In this document: positions 57,363 through 64,000 of the stretch, one piece after another | How the letters are laid out: each line of letters begins with the position of its first letter | Position numbering within the stretch: the stretch's first letter is position 1 | Assembly: GCF_025336485.1 (NCBI RefSeq) | Contig: NZ_JAODAB010000002.1 | Coordinates: forward strand, 1-64,000 | Source of the DNA: Pseudomonas citri | GTDB taxonomy: Bacteria > Pseudomonadota > Gammaproteobacteria > Pseudomonadales > Pseudomonadaceae | Direction: 5' to 3' | Length of the DNA: 64,000 nucleotides | Translations under genes and position numbers: made by a program | Notes under the pieces: generated by a model | Told to the model about the DNA's origin: nothing | What the model saw: only the letters and a program-made list of their open reading frames with translations | Databases searched by the model: none

Positions 57363-59132
57363 TCAAACGTGCCGAGCCATTTGCAGGCTGACGGAATGAC
57401 TGCGTTGCAGATCGGCGAAGAGCTGTTCGATCTGTCGGGTTCTGTGCTGCATGGACTGGCCGTAGTCCTCGACCAGTTGAGTGAGGTATCGGGTGATTTC
57501 TTCAATGATCGCCCTGCTGACCTGCGCGTCGGCCAAGTGCTCGGCCGCCTTGGCCTGATGCCTGCTGCCCTGGATTTGCAGCCCGCCTTGCACGGCCACG
57601 TTGCCAAGCTCGGTGACGGCTTGGGCGATCTCCAGATTGGCGGCGTAGCGGGCCAGCGATACGGCATCGGCGCCGTTGGTCACAAACCCTCGCAACTGGG
57701 TGAGCGCCTGGGTCAGGGTCTTGCCGACCGATGCGGCAACCTGCTTCGCGGCTTGCATCGCGACCGGCGCCGCCTGAGCCGCCACCGACGCCAGCTTCGA
57801 CGCAATGGCACTGATGATCGGTCCGATCACCGATACCCCGACAATAACCACCAAGGCGATGGCCGCCAGCGTCGAAATAACCCCTTGGATGATGCCAGCG
57901 ATCTGCGCAATGTCCTTGGCCGTTTCAGGATCGACACCGAGGTCTAGCAATAGCTGGGTGTAGATCTCGGTGAACAGCTTGATGGCCTTCTGCATGACCT
58001 CGGTCAGCGGCTTCATGGCTTGAGCCATGAACGACACGCCGGTTTTTTCCTCGACCACCGCATCGGCAATCATCACCCCCGCCCCAATCACGCCCACCAC
58101 GATCAGCACCGGGTTGGCGGTCAGCACCCCAGCGACGATAGTGGCAGCGCTCAAGACCGCACCGATGATCTTGCCAATACAGCCCATGGTCTTCTGCAGC
58201 GCCTCGGCCTTGCGCACCTCTTCCAGGTATTTGTCCGACTCACGCTTCATGTGCTCCTGAAGCTTGGCCTGCAACTCCTGGAACAGCGCCTGGCTGAGTT
58301 CTTCCTTGTTCTGCGCCGCCTCGCCGAGCAGCTCGATGATCTTCAGGCGATTGAGCAACGCCAACGCGCTGCTGCTGAGGGCTTTTTCGTCGGTTTCCTT
58401 ATTGACGGGGCCAGGGGTGCCAGACACCACCACTTTGGCGACCACTGCATTCAGGTTTTTGGCAATGGTATTGGCGCTCTCGACCAGCTTCAGATGAGCA
58501 TCGGTCGCAGCGTTAAAGGCTTGGGTGTGGCTCGCCAGCTCGCCCTTGAGCTGATCGCGACGAGCCAGTTCCTCGGCGTATTCGGCAGACTCCGGGTCCA
58601 GTTGCGCCAGCCGGGCCTCGCTTTCAGCCAACAACCCTTGGAAATGCAGGACCCGCTCTTGCAATTGCTCAAGCCGTTCCTGGCTGCTGCCGACGTCCCC
58701 CTCGGCGTCCGCCATGGCCTGGACGGCGGCGGCGTATTCGGCCGAAAGGTTTTCGAGCCCCTGCTGCCGGGCACCGGCCATGCTCTGTAGCATCGCCAGG
58801 CGGTTCTTCAGCTTGTTGACGTCGACCTCACCGATCAGCTCGCTGATCATCGCCATTAACAGCGTAAACATGTCGCCGCTGGTGTCCTGTTTGTTGCCAT
58901 CGGCCCGCGCAAGGGGCACGTGCAGCACGGGGCGGCCAGTACTGGCGGTGGACGGACCCGCGTGACTTTCATATTGCACCGACATCAGGTCCGCCAGGGC
59001 TTTGCGACCGGCCTCCTGATAGTCCTTGGTCCTGGCGGCCTTGCTGGCCGCCGGGCCATATTTTTCAAAGGCCTCGGTGCGGCTCATTCCCCCTTGGAAC
59101 AGAGCGCCGCGGATATTTCCAATGTCAGTCAT
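57363..59132 (-). CDS. sctE: T3SS translocator SctE (SipB/IpaB-like)
   Basis: A 589-residue protein with a long N-terminal coiled coil (~100-250) and two hydrophobic hairpins (IIGAVLSAATIVAGVLTANP and ISTLAAIALVVIVGVSVIGP), the SipB/IpaB arrangement. The ATG at 59132 (MTDIGNIRGALFQ) has GGAGG seven bases upstream. It forms the host membrane pore with SctB and is bound before secretion by the adjacent SicA-like chaperone. Confidence 0.93.
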   Translation of the reverse strand: MTDIGNIRGALFQGGMSRTEAFEKYGPAASKAARTKDYQEAGRKALADLMSVQYESHAGPSTASTGRPVLHVPLARADGNKQDTSGDMFTLLMAMISELIGEVDVNKLKNRLAMLQSMAGARQQGLENLSAEYAAAVQAMADAEGDVGSSQERLEQLQERVLHFQGLLAESEARLAQLDPESAEYAEELARRDQLKGELASHTQAFNAATDAHLKLVESANTIAKNLNAVVAKVVVSGTPGPVNKETDEKALSSSALALLNRLKIIELLGEAAQNKEELSQALFQELQAKLQEHMKRESDKYLEEVRKAEALQKTMGCIGKIIGAVLSAATIVAGVLTANPVLIVVGVIGAGVMIADAVVEEKTGVSFMAQAMKPLTEVMQKAIKLFTEIYTQLLLDLGVDPETAKDIAQIAGIIQGVISTLAAIALVVIVGVSVIGPIISAIASKLASVAAQAAPVAMQAAKQVAASVGKTLTQALTQLRGFVTNGADAVSLARYAANLEIAQAVTELGNVAVQGGLQIQGSRHQAKAAEHLADAQVSRAIIEEITRYLTQLVEDYGQSMQHRTRQIEQLFADLQRSHSVSLQMARHV

Positions 59133-59134
59133 GT

Positions 59135-59617
59135 TCAGTCCTCCGAACAATGCAGTTCCATGTCGACCAGGGTGTCGAGATACACCTTGGCTTGCTCGCG
59201 CAGATCGTCTTCCGTGGCTTGCTCAAGCACATACTCGAAACACAACCTGGCCTTGCCAACCTTGCCCAGGGCCAGGTGACACTGGCCGGTGTAGAGCATC
59301 GGTCGGTAGTCGTTCTTGCCTTGGGCGAAGGCGATCGCATACAGGTCGATGGCCTTCTGGTGGTTTTGCTTGTGCTGGTGCACGGCCGCCAGTCCCATCC
59401 AGTAATGGCTGTTGTAAAAGTCGTAGATGCACAGGAAATGAAAGAACTTCTCGGCATCGTCCAGCCGCCCCTGTTCGTAGAACTGGAAGGCGAAGGCATA
59501 GAGGCTGGCCATGTGCTCGTCGCTGAGGCCTTGCACGTCTTTCAACGCCGCGCCACCGAGCACCGCATCCACGACTTGCAGGGCCACCTGCTCGTCTTGT
59601 TTGTTGTCGCGACTCAT
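59135..59617 (-). CDS. sicA: T3SS translocator chaperone (SicA/IpgC-like)
   Basis: A 160-residue class II chaperone with three TPR units (ASLYAFAFQFYEQGRLDDAE; KAIDLYAIAFAQGKNDYRPM; YTGQCHLALGKVGKARLCFE). The ATG at 59617 has AGGAG eight bases upstream. It should bind SctE and SctB and, by analogy with SicA, co-activate an InvF-type regulator. It begins the translocator unit, 273 bp after sctU; that gap holds a REP pair. Confidence 0.93.
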   Translation of the reverse strand: MSRDNKQDEQVALQVVDAVLGGAALKDVQGLSDEHMASLYAFAFQFYEQGRLDDAEKFFHFLCIYDFYNSHYWMGLAAVHQHKQNHQKAIDLYAIAFAQGKNDYRPMLYTGQCHLALGKVGKARLCFEYVLEQATEDDLREQAKVYLDTLVDMELHCSED

Positions 59618-59765
59618 CGGCCACACTCCTGAAAAAACGCCAGCGTTGCTGACGGGTGCATTGAGCCAAACCACTGGCGAGGGCGCTGCCAAATTGCGCT
59701 CATTGCGGTACCAGCTGAAAAACCTTCCAGGTCGGCCACATTACTTTTGTAGCCAGGCCCAACCT

Positions 59766-59856
59766 CCCTGTGGGAGCAAGGCTTGCCCGCGACGAGGACA
59801 ACGCGGTCCACCTGCAATCGAGGCGCCTGCATCGCGAGCAAGCTTTGCTCCCACAG
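59766..59856. repeat. REP pair inside the T3SS cluster (sctU-sicA gap)
   Basis: Inverted units CCCTGTGGGAGCAAGGCTTG and GCAAGCTTTGCTCCCACAG. It divides the export-apparatus operon from the translocator genes. A host-type REP inside the island implies the cluster has been resident long enough to be colonised. Confidence 0.82.
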
Positions 59857-59890
59857 ATGAAACCCCTCGCCACAAGGGTTTGACTGGGCC

Positions 59891-60925
59891 TCACGCCTGC
59901 TCCACCTGCTCCAGCCAGATCAGCAGGCGCAGCACTTGCTCGACTTCCTGCACCTGGAGGAAGCTGTAGCGCTGGTGGGTCTTGAAGATGCGCCGGGCCA
60001 GGGCGATGTCGTTGACCACCGGCACCCCGACTTCCTTGGCGTACGCCCGCACGGCCAGGGCGCGCTGGTTGGTTTCCATCAGGGAGATGAACGGCAGCAC
60101 GGTGATTTCCGGTCGGAAGTACACGCCGATGGCAATGTGGGTGGGGTTGGCGATGATCATGCGCGAGCTGCGCACGTCGGACTTGACCTGTTCCGACAGC
60201 AGTTCCATGTGCAGGTCGCGGCGGCGGCCCTTGATCTGCGGGTTACCGTCCTGCTCCTTGTGTTCGCGCTTGACCGAGTCCTTGTCCATCATCTGGTCTT
60301 TCATGAACAACCCGTATTCGCTGAGGGCATCGAGCACGACGATCAGCAGGATGCAAACCAGGAACGCCAGCACCAGCACCAGCAACAGGTGCCCCCAGAT
60401 CGCGAACAGGTCCGGCGCCTGGGCAAACAGTTGGGCAAACAGCAATTGGCGCTGGGTGATCCAGACAATCCACAGCGCCATGGCAAAACAGCCCAGGTAC
60501 AACAGCGCCTTGACGGTGTCCTTGACGGTGCGCAGGCTGAACAGCTTCTTGAAGCCATTGATCGGGTTCAACGCGCCAAAATTGAGCTTCAACGCTTCGC
60601 TGGCCAAGGCAAAGCCGCTTTGCAGCAAGGCCGGCACGGCGCTGGTCAGCACGCACACCAGCAGCAACGGCAGCAACGCCTTGAGGCCGATCAGCACCAG
60701 CATCGCCGAGTACGCTTGCAGCTCAGTGTCGAAATCGCTGGCGATGATGCGCCGGTAGACTTCCATGATCTCGACCAGCGAGCTGTTGAACACCATGTAG
60801 GTGATGCCGCACAGGGTCAGGCAGGTGATGACCAGGTCCTTGGCCTTGAACGTCTGCCCTTTGCGCGCGGCATCGCGCAGGCGCTTGGCCGTGGGTTTTT
60901 CAGTCTTCGAGGCGCTGGACGACAT
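59891..60925 (-). CDS. sctU: T3SS export apparatus switch protein SctU (SpaS)
   Basis: A 344-residue protein with four transmembrane segments (for example LVITCLTLCGITYMVF and LLLVLVLAFLVCILLIVVL) and a cytoplasmic domain with the self-cleaving NPTH motif (MIIANPTHIAIGVYF). Cleavage at N-P switches export from needle to translocator substrates. The ATG at 60925 (MSSSASKTEKPTAKRLRD) has GAGGAGG six bases upstream. It overlaps sctT by 26 bp. Confidence 0.96.
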   Translation of the reverse strand: MSSSASKTEKPTAKRLRDAARKGQTFKAKDLVITCLTLCGITYMVFNSSLVEIMEVYRRIIASDFDTELQAYSAMLVLIGLKALLPLLLVCVLTSAVPALLQSGFALASEALKLNFGALNPINGFKKLFSLRTVKDTVKALLYLGCFAMALWIVWITQRQLLFAQLFAQAPDLFAIWGHLLLVLVLAFLVCILLIVVLDALSEYGLFMKDQMMDKDSVKREHKEQDGNPQIKGRRRDLHMELLSEQVKSDVRSSRMIIANPTHIAIGVYFRPEITVLPFISLMETNQRALAVRAYAKEVGVPVVNDIALARRIFKTHQRYSFLQVQEVEQVLRLLIWLEQVEQA

Positions 60926-61697
60926 CCCCGCCCTCCTCGCCATCCAGAAAGTCGGCCAACGCCCCGGACGTGGTGCCCATGCGCAGGACTTCATCCGGCA
61001 GGTGCACGCCGAAGTACAGCATCAGCACCACCAGCGCCACCAGGCTCTTGACCGTCAGCGACACCGAGAACGCGTTCATTTGCGGCGCATAGCGCGAGAG
61101 CAAACCCAGCAAGGCTTCGCTGACCAGCAAGGCGGCCACCACCGGCGCACTGATCACCAGTGTCTTGCCCACCAGCACGTCCAGCAGGGCATGGACGGCC
61201 GGCAGGTTCATCTCACAAGCGCTCGCCGGCGGGCAAAGGCGATAGCTCTGGGCGACGGTTTCAAGCATCAACAGCAGGCCGCCACCTTCGAGGTACACCA
61301 CCGCCGCGAACAACTGGAGAAAGTTCGCCAGTTCCGAGGTGTCGACGCCGTTGGCCGGGTCTACCGTGCTGCTGAGCATCGCGCCGCGCTGGTTGTCGAT
61401 CAGGTTGCCCATGGCGTGCAGCACCCAGAACGGCCAGCACAACAAGATGCCAAGCAGCACGCCGATGCCCGCTTCGCGCAGCATCAAGCCAAGAAATGCC
61501 AGGCTGTCGAGGGTGGGCACGGGTACGCCCACAGTGGTCCAGAACCCCAGCGCCACCAACACGATCACCGCCTGGCGCGGCACGCCGGTGAGCACACCGC
61601 TGTTGAGGAACGGCAGCATGAAAAATAACGGCGCCAGGCGCGCCACGCCCAGCAGCGTGGCGGCAAACCCGGCGTACAGCTCGAAGAACAACGTCAT
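60900..61697 (-). CDS. sctT: T3SS export apparatus protein SctT (SpaR)
   Basis: A 265-residue FliR-like membrane protein with about eight hydrophobic segments and the motif GNLIDNQRGAMLSSTVDPANG. The ATG at 61697 has AGGCGG six bases upstream; another in-frame ATG is 6 bp earlier. It is part of the SctRST entry complex. Confidence 0.93.
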   Translation of the reverse strand: MTLFFELYAGFAATLLGVARLAPLFFMLPFLNSGVLTGVPRQAVIVLVALGFWTTVGVPVPTLDSLAFLGLMLREAGIGVLLGILLCWPFWVLHAMGNLIDNQRGAMLSSTVDPANGVDTSELANFLQLFAAVVYLEGGGLLLMLETVAQSYRLCPPASACEMNLPAVHALLDVLVGKTLVISAPVVAALLVSEALLGLLSRYAPQMNAFSVSLTVKSLVALVVLMLYFGVHLPDEVLRMGTTSGALADFLDGEEGGDVVQRLED

Positions 61698-61707
61698 CGA
61701 CATCCGC

Positions 61708-61962
61708 CTAGCCCAACGCCAGGCGGATGACTTCGCGACTGAAATCCAGCAGGGTTTCGCCGTACCAGCCCGAGAGCAGGAACAGGCACGCGGCGACCGC
61801 CAACAACTTGAACCCGAACGGCAGCGTCTGCTCCTGCAACTGGGTCACGGTCTGGATCAAACCCACCACCAGGCCGACCACCGTGGCGACGATAATCGGC
61901 CAGGCCACCATCAGCAGGATCAGGTACAGGGTCTTGTTGCCGGCATAGACCAGGTCGTTCAT
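61708..61962 (-). CDS. sctS: T3SS export apparatus protein SctS (SpaQ)
   Basis: An 84-residue FliQ-like protein with two transmembrane hairpin helices ([20 protein letters not shown] and [20 protein letters not shown]) and the linking [17 protein letters not shown] motif. It lies between sctR and sctT. Confidence 0.95.
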   Translation of the reverse strand: MNDLVYAGNKTLYLILLMVAWPIIVATVVGLVVGLIQTVTQLQEQTLPFGFKLLAVAACLFLLSGWYGETLLDFSREVIRLALG

Positions 61963-61971
61963 CGTCCGCGC

Positions 61972-62631
61972 CTATGCCAGCAACGTCAGGTATTGCTTGA
62001 CCAGCCCGGTGGACAGCAGCGCCCAGCCATCCAGGGCGACAAACAGCACCAGTTTGATCGGCACCGAGATGATCACCGGGCTCATCATCATCATGCCCAA
62101 CGCCAGCAGGATGCTGGAGATCACAAGGTCGACGATCACGAACGGCAGGTACAGGTAGAAGCCGATCTTGAAGGCGCTTTTGATTTCACTCAGCGCATAG
62201 GCCGGCAGCAGCGAAAACAATGACGGCGCCAGGTCGTCCTCGGTATGCAGGTCGGCGTCGGCATCGACCTGCCCCGCCTGGGCGCGCTCGAAAAACAGCG
62301 CCAGCTCAGGGTCGGTGTACCGGCGCAGGTAATCCTTGTAGCTGCCCAGGCCGTTCTCGGCGAAATTCACCACCGACTCGATGTCGGTAAAGGCCACCGC
62401 CTCGTGCTTGTAATAGTCATGGCCCTGCTTCATCACCGGCGTCATGACGAAGATCGCCAGCATCAGGGCGATCGCATTCAGTGCCATGTTCGAAGGCACC
62501 TGCTGCAACCCCAAGGCGTTGCGCACGATGACGAAGACGATGGAAAACTTCAGGTAGCACGTGCCCGCCGCCACCAGGAACGGCAACAGCGAAGCGAACG
62601 CCAGCAGCGCGATCAGCGAGACATCATTCAT
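61972..62631 (-). CDS. sctR: T3SS export apparatus protein SctR (SpaP)
   Basis: A 219-residue FliP-like protein. Motifs include YLKFSIVFVIVRNALGLQQV, PSNMALNAIALMLAIFVMTP and the C-terminal FKIGFYLYLPFVIVDLVISS. The ATG at 62631 (MNDVSLIALLAF) overlaps sctQ by 8 bp. It is part of the SctRST export gate. Confidence 0.95.
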   Translation of the reverse strand: MNDVSLIALLAFASLLPFLVAAGTCYLKFSIVFVIVRNALGLQQVPSNMALNAIALMLAIFVMTPVMKQGHDYYKHEAVAFTDIESVVNFAENGLGSYKDYLRRYTDPELALFFERAQAGQVDADADLHTEDDLAPSLFSLLPAYALSEIKSAFKIGFYLYLPFVIVDLVISSILLALGMMMMSPVIISVPIKLVLFVALDGWALLSTGLVKQYLTLLA

Positions 62632-62917
62632 CGGCGCCGTTCCGGTAGACCTTGAGCAGCTCAACACCCAATTGCGTCTCCAATTGCACCAGTTCCCCCA
62701 CGGCCACGGGCTGGCCATTGGCGCGAATCTCGATGTGCCGCGCGGCATCGGCGGCCAGCGGGATCAATTGCCCGTCGATGAACTGCGACAGCTGCGCCAA
62801 GTCGATGTCGCAGGTCGCGAGGACGAACTCCAGGCGTACCGCAAGCGCGCCCAGATCGATGGGCGTGCCAGGTGGCGGGGTGGTTTGCGGTTCGGCATCG
62901 GTCGCGGTCGCTTGCAT
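62624..62917 (-). CDS. internal start giving short SctQ-C product
   Basis: An in-frame ATG at codon 211 of sctQ (MQATATDAEPQTTPP) is preceded by AGAGGG at seven bases. It would give a ~97-residue protein made of the SPOA domain only. Short SctQ-C products from internal starts are known for YscQ and SpaO and are needed for the platform in those systems. Confidence 0.65.
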   Translation of the reverse strand: MQATATDAEPQTTPPPGTPIDLGALAVRLEFVLATCDIDLAQLSQFIDGQLIPLAADAARHIEIRANGQPVAVGELVQLETQLGVELLKVYRNGADE

Positions 62918-63547
62918 GTGTAAACCCTCTTCGGTGAATGTGAAAACGCCCAGGCAACGGTTTGCCAGAAAACCGCGCTGAGTCCGCTCGGTGATGCGCA
63001 GGACATCGCCTTCACGCAGTCGCCGAAGACGTGCAGCACGCAGCTCACTGACGCCCAACTGCAACACCAGGCGCATCGGCAATGCCTTGAGCCAGGCAGG
63101 CGGCCCGAGGGGCTCGGCCACGGTGCCCGGCGGCGGCAAACGCGTGACCCACACGCGCCCGCGAGGTGTGTCGAGCCAGGGCACGTCGTGTGTCGGGCAC
63201 TGCGCCCCGTCAATGCCTTCTATGTCCGCCAGCCGGCTGTAGCGCAGCTCACCCACCGCCAGTGGCAAGGGCCGAGGCACCGCCCGGAACAAGTCGACAA
63301 TGCTCGACAACGGACACTCAGGTCCTACCCACGACTGCAAGCCCGACAGCGCTCCATGCAGCCACTCATGGGCCAGGATCAGCCCGTTCCAGTCGCCGCC
63401 GTCGCCCTGCGCACGAAACTGGATGAAGCCCGAGCGGCCGGGCACCCGGCCCAACCCGGCCGCCCGACCGGTCCGTCGCCAACGCTCAATCGCTTGCGTG
63501 CAGGCGTGCAGCCGGGGATCGATCCGCCGCAGTTTCAAGGCCCTCAA
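62624..63547 (-). CDS. sctQ: T3SS cytoplasmic platform (C-ring) protein SctQ (SpaO)
   Basis: A 307-residue protein with a C-terminal SPOA domain (~230-305, LEFVLATCDIDLAQLSQFID). The start is a TTG overlapping the sctP stop codon (TTGA), implying reinitiation; no early ATG exists, and the length then equals SpaO (about 303). It organises the sorting platform with SctK and SctL. An internal ATG with a strong Shine-Dalgarno marks a short product (see next entry). Confidence 0.9.
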   Translation of the reverse strand: MRALKLRRIDPRLHACTQAIERWRRTGRAAGLGRVPGRSGFIQFRAQGDGGDWNGLILAHEWLHGALSGLQSWVGPECPLSSIVDLFRAVPRPLPLAVGELRYSRLADIEGIDGAQCPTHDVPWLDTPRGRVWVTRLPPPGTVAEPLGPPAWLKALPMRLVLQLGVSELRAARLRRLREGDVLRITERTQRGFLANRCLGVFTFTEEGLHMQATATDAEPQTTPPPGTPIDLGALAVRLEFVLATCDIDLAQLSQFIDGQLIPLAADAARHIEIRANGQPVAVGELVQLETQLGVELLKVYRNGADE

Positions 63548-64000
63548 GCCGGACGCTCCGATGTTTCGTCCTGATCGTCATCCGGTGCCTGCCCAGACCC
63601 CTGGTGCGGTTGTTCGCCGCCACTGTCGGTCAATCGCCAGGCCGGCTCCCGCGCCTGGGCGAAAGGCTCCCTGAGTTGCTCGAACACCCAGGCATTGCTG
63701 GGGTTGAGTGTCAGCTGGCGGGCGGACTCCTCCGTCGACCGCTGGATCGTCACTTGGCCGCTGGCCGCACCGTTGTTGAACGGCACCTGCAGCAACCCCC
63801 GCGCCACGCCCGGCGGAGTGTGCATCGCAACGTCGGGCGCTGGCGGCATGACCACTGGAGGAACAGACGCAGGGACGGCGCCGGGTACAGGGCGCGCAAC
63901 CGGCGGGCTCGGTGGCGACAGGCGCACCGGTTCATCGACAACCGCGAACGGCTCGGCCGGCGTCGGTTCCATCGGCTCCATCGGCACCGGTTGCGTTGGC
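63544..64000 (-). CDS. sctP: T3SS needle-length/substrate-switch protein SctP (partial; 5' part outside window)
   Basis: The frame is open to the right edge; about 152 C-terminal residues are seen. The sequence is Pro-rich (RLSPPSPPVARPVPGAVPAS) and then becomes a more ordered C-terminal region (ARQLTLNPSNAWVFEQLREP). Position directly upstream of sctQ, with stop/start overlap, matches spaN/invJ. The identification is by position and composition; the T3S4-type switch domain is not clear. Confidence 0.7.
   Translation of the reverse strand, partial: PTQPVPMEPMEPTPAEPFAVVDEPVRLSPPSPPVARPVPGAVPASVPPVVMPPAPDVAMHTPPGVARGLLQVPFNNGAASGQVTIQRSTEESARQLTLNPSNAWVFEQLREPFAQAREPAWRLTDSGGEQPHQGSGQAPDDDQDETSERPA

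Overview
The window is a stretch of chromosome from a Pseudomonas of the P. fluorescens complex. The evidence is high G+C coding DNA, several copies of the GTGGGAGC..GCTCGCGAT inverted REP repeat typical of that group, and a gene order (ccoGHIS-hemN-anr-apt-recR-ybaB-dnaX, ligA-zipA-smc-gntR-xdhABC-guaD, dacB/rlmL-rmf-pyrD) that I recall from Pseudomonas chromosomes. An SPI-1-type (Inv/Mxi/Spa) type III secretion system is unusual for the genus; I recall one being reported in P. fluorescens F113 and relatives (P. corrugata/brassicacearum/kilonensis group). The organism is therefore probably from that branch. This is an inference from context, not a sequence match.

Layout. 1-1829: the 3' end of an Rhs toxin gene with a variable C-terminal tip, followed by a small acidic protein that is probably its immunity protein. 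2050-10827: the cbb3-oxidase assembly genes ccoGHIS and a TauE-like membrane protein, then hemN and the oxygen-sensing regulator anr, then apt. ANR-box-like sites precede ccoG and hemN. 10907-14118: recR, ybaB and dnaX. 14261-18436: a periplasmic binding protein, a PAS-GGDEF-EAL protein with a damaged EAL site, a 146-bp MITE-like palindrome, an XRE regulator, the SRP RNA gene (ffs), REP repeats and a small orphan protein. 18624-27593: a zinc peptidase, ligA, zipA, smc and a GntR regulator. 27713-36401: purine catabolism (xdhABC, guaD), a second GntR regulator and a BenE-type transporter. Two tandem copies of a CTGAC-N6-GTCAG palindrome precede xdhA. 36453-45525: yggL, dacB, a CHASE-PAS-GGDEF protein, rlmL, rmf with a structured mRNA leader, and pyrD.

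45625-64000 (continuing beyond the window): the SPI-1-type T3SS, entirely on the minus strand. Reading in the direction of transcription it holds sctP (partial), sctQ (with an internal start for a short product), sctR, S, T and U, a REP pair, sicA-like chaperone, translocators sctE and sctB, tip protein sctA, an IacP-like acyl carrier protein, an A+T-rich SAM methyltransferase-like gene, a terminator, a HilA-like regulator, iagB, sctD, F, I, J, K and L, a small OrgC-position gene, and a large multi-membrane-segment protein of unknown function next to pyrD. The export apparatus, needle, inner ring and translocon are all present here. The secretin, the export gate sctV, the ATPase and the InvF-type regulator would be expected just beyond the right edge.

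The strongest leads are the unrecognised T3SS cargo candidates (the methyltransferase next to IacP, the multi-span protein at the operon end and the OrgC-position gene), the internal sctQ start, the paired operators upstream of xdhA and the Rhs tip/immunity pair.
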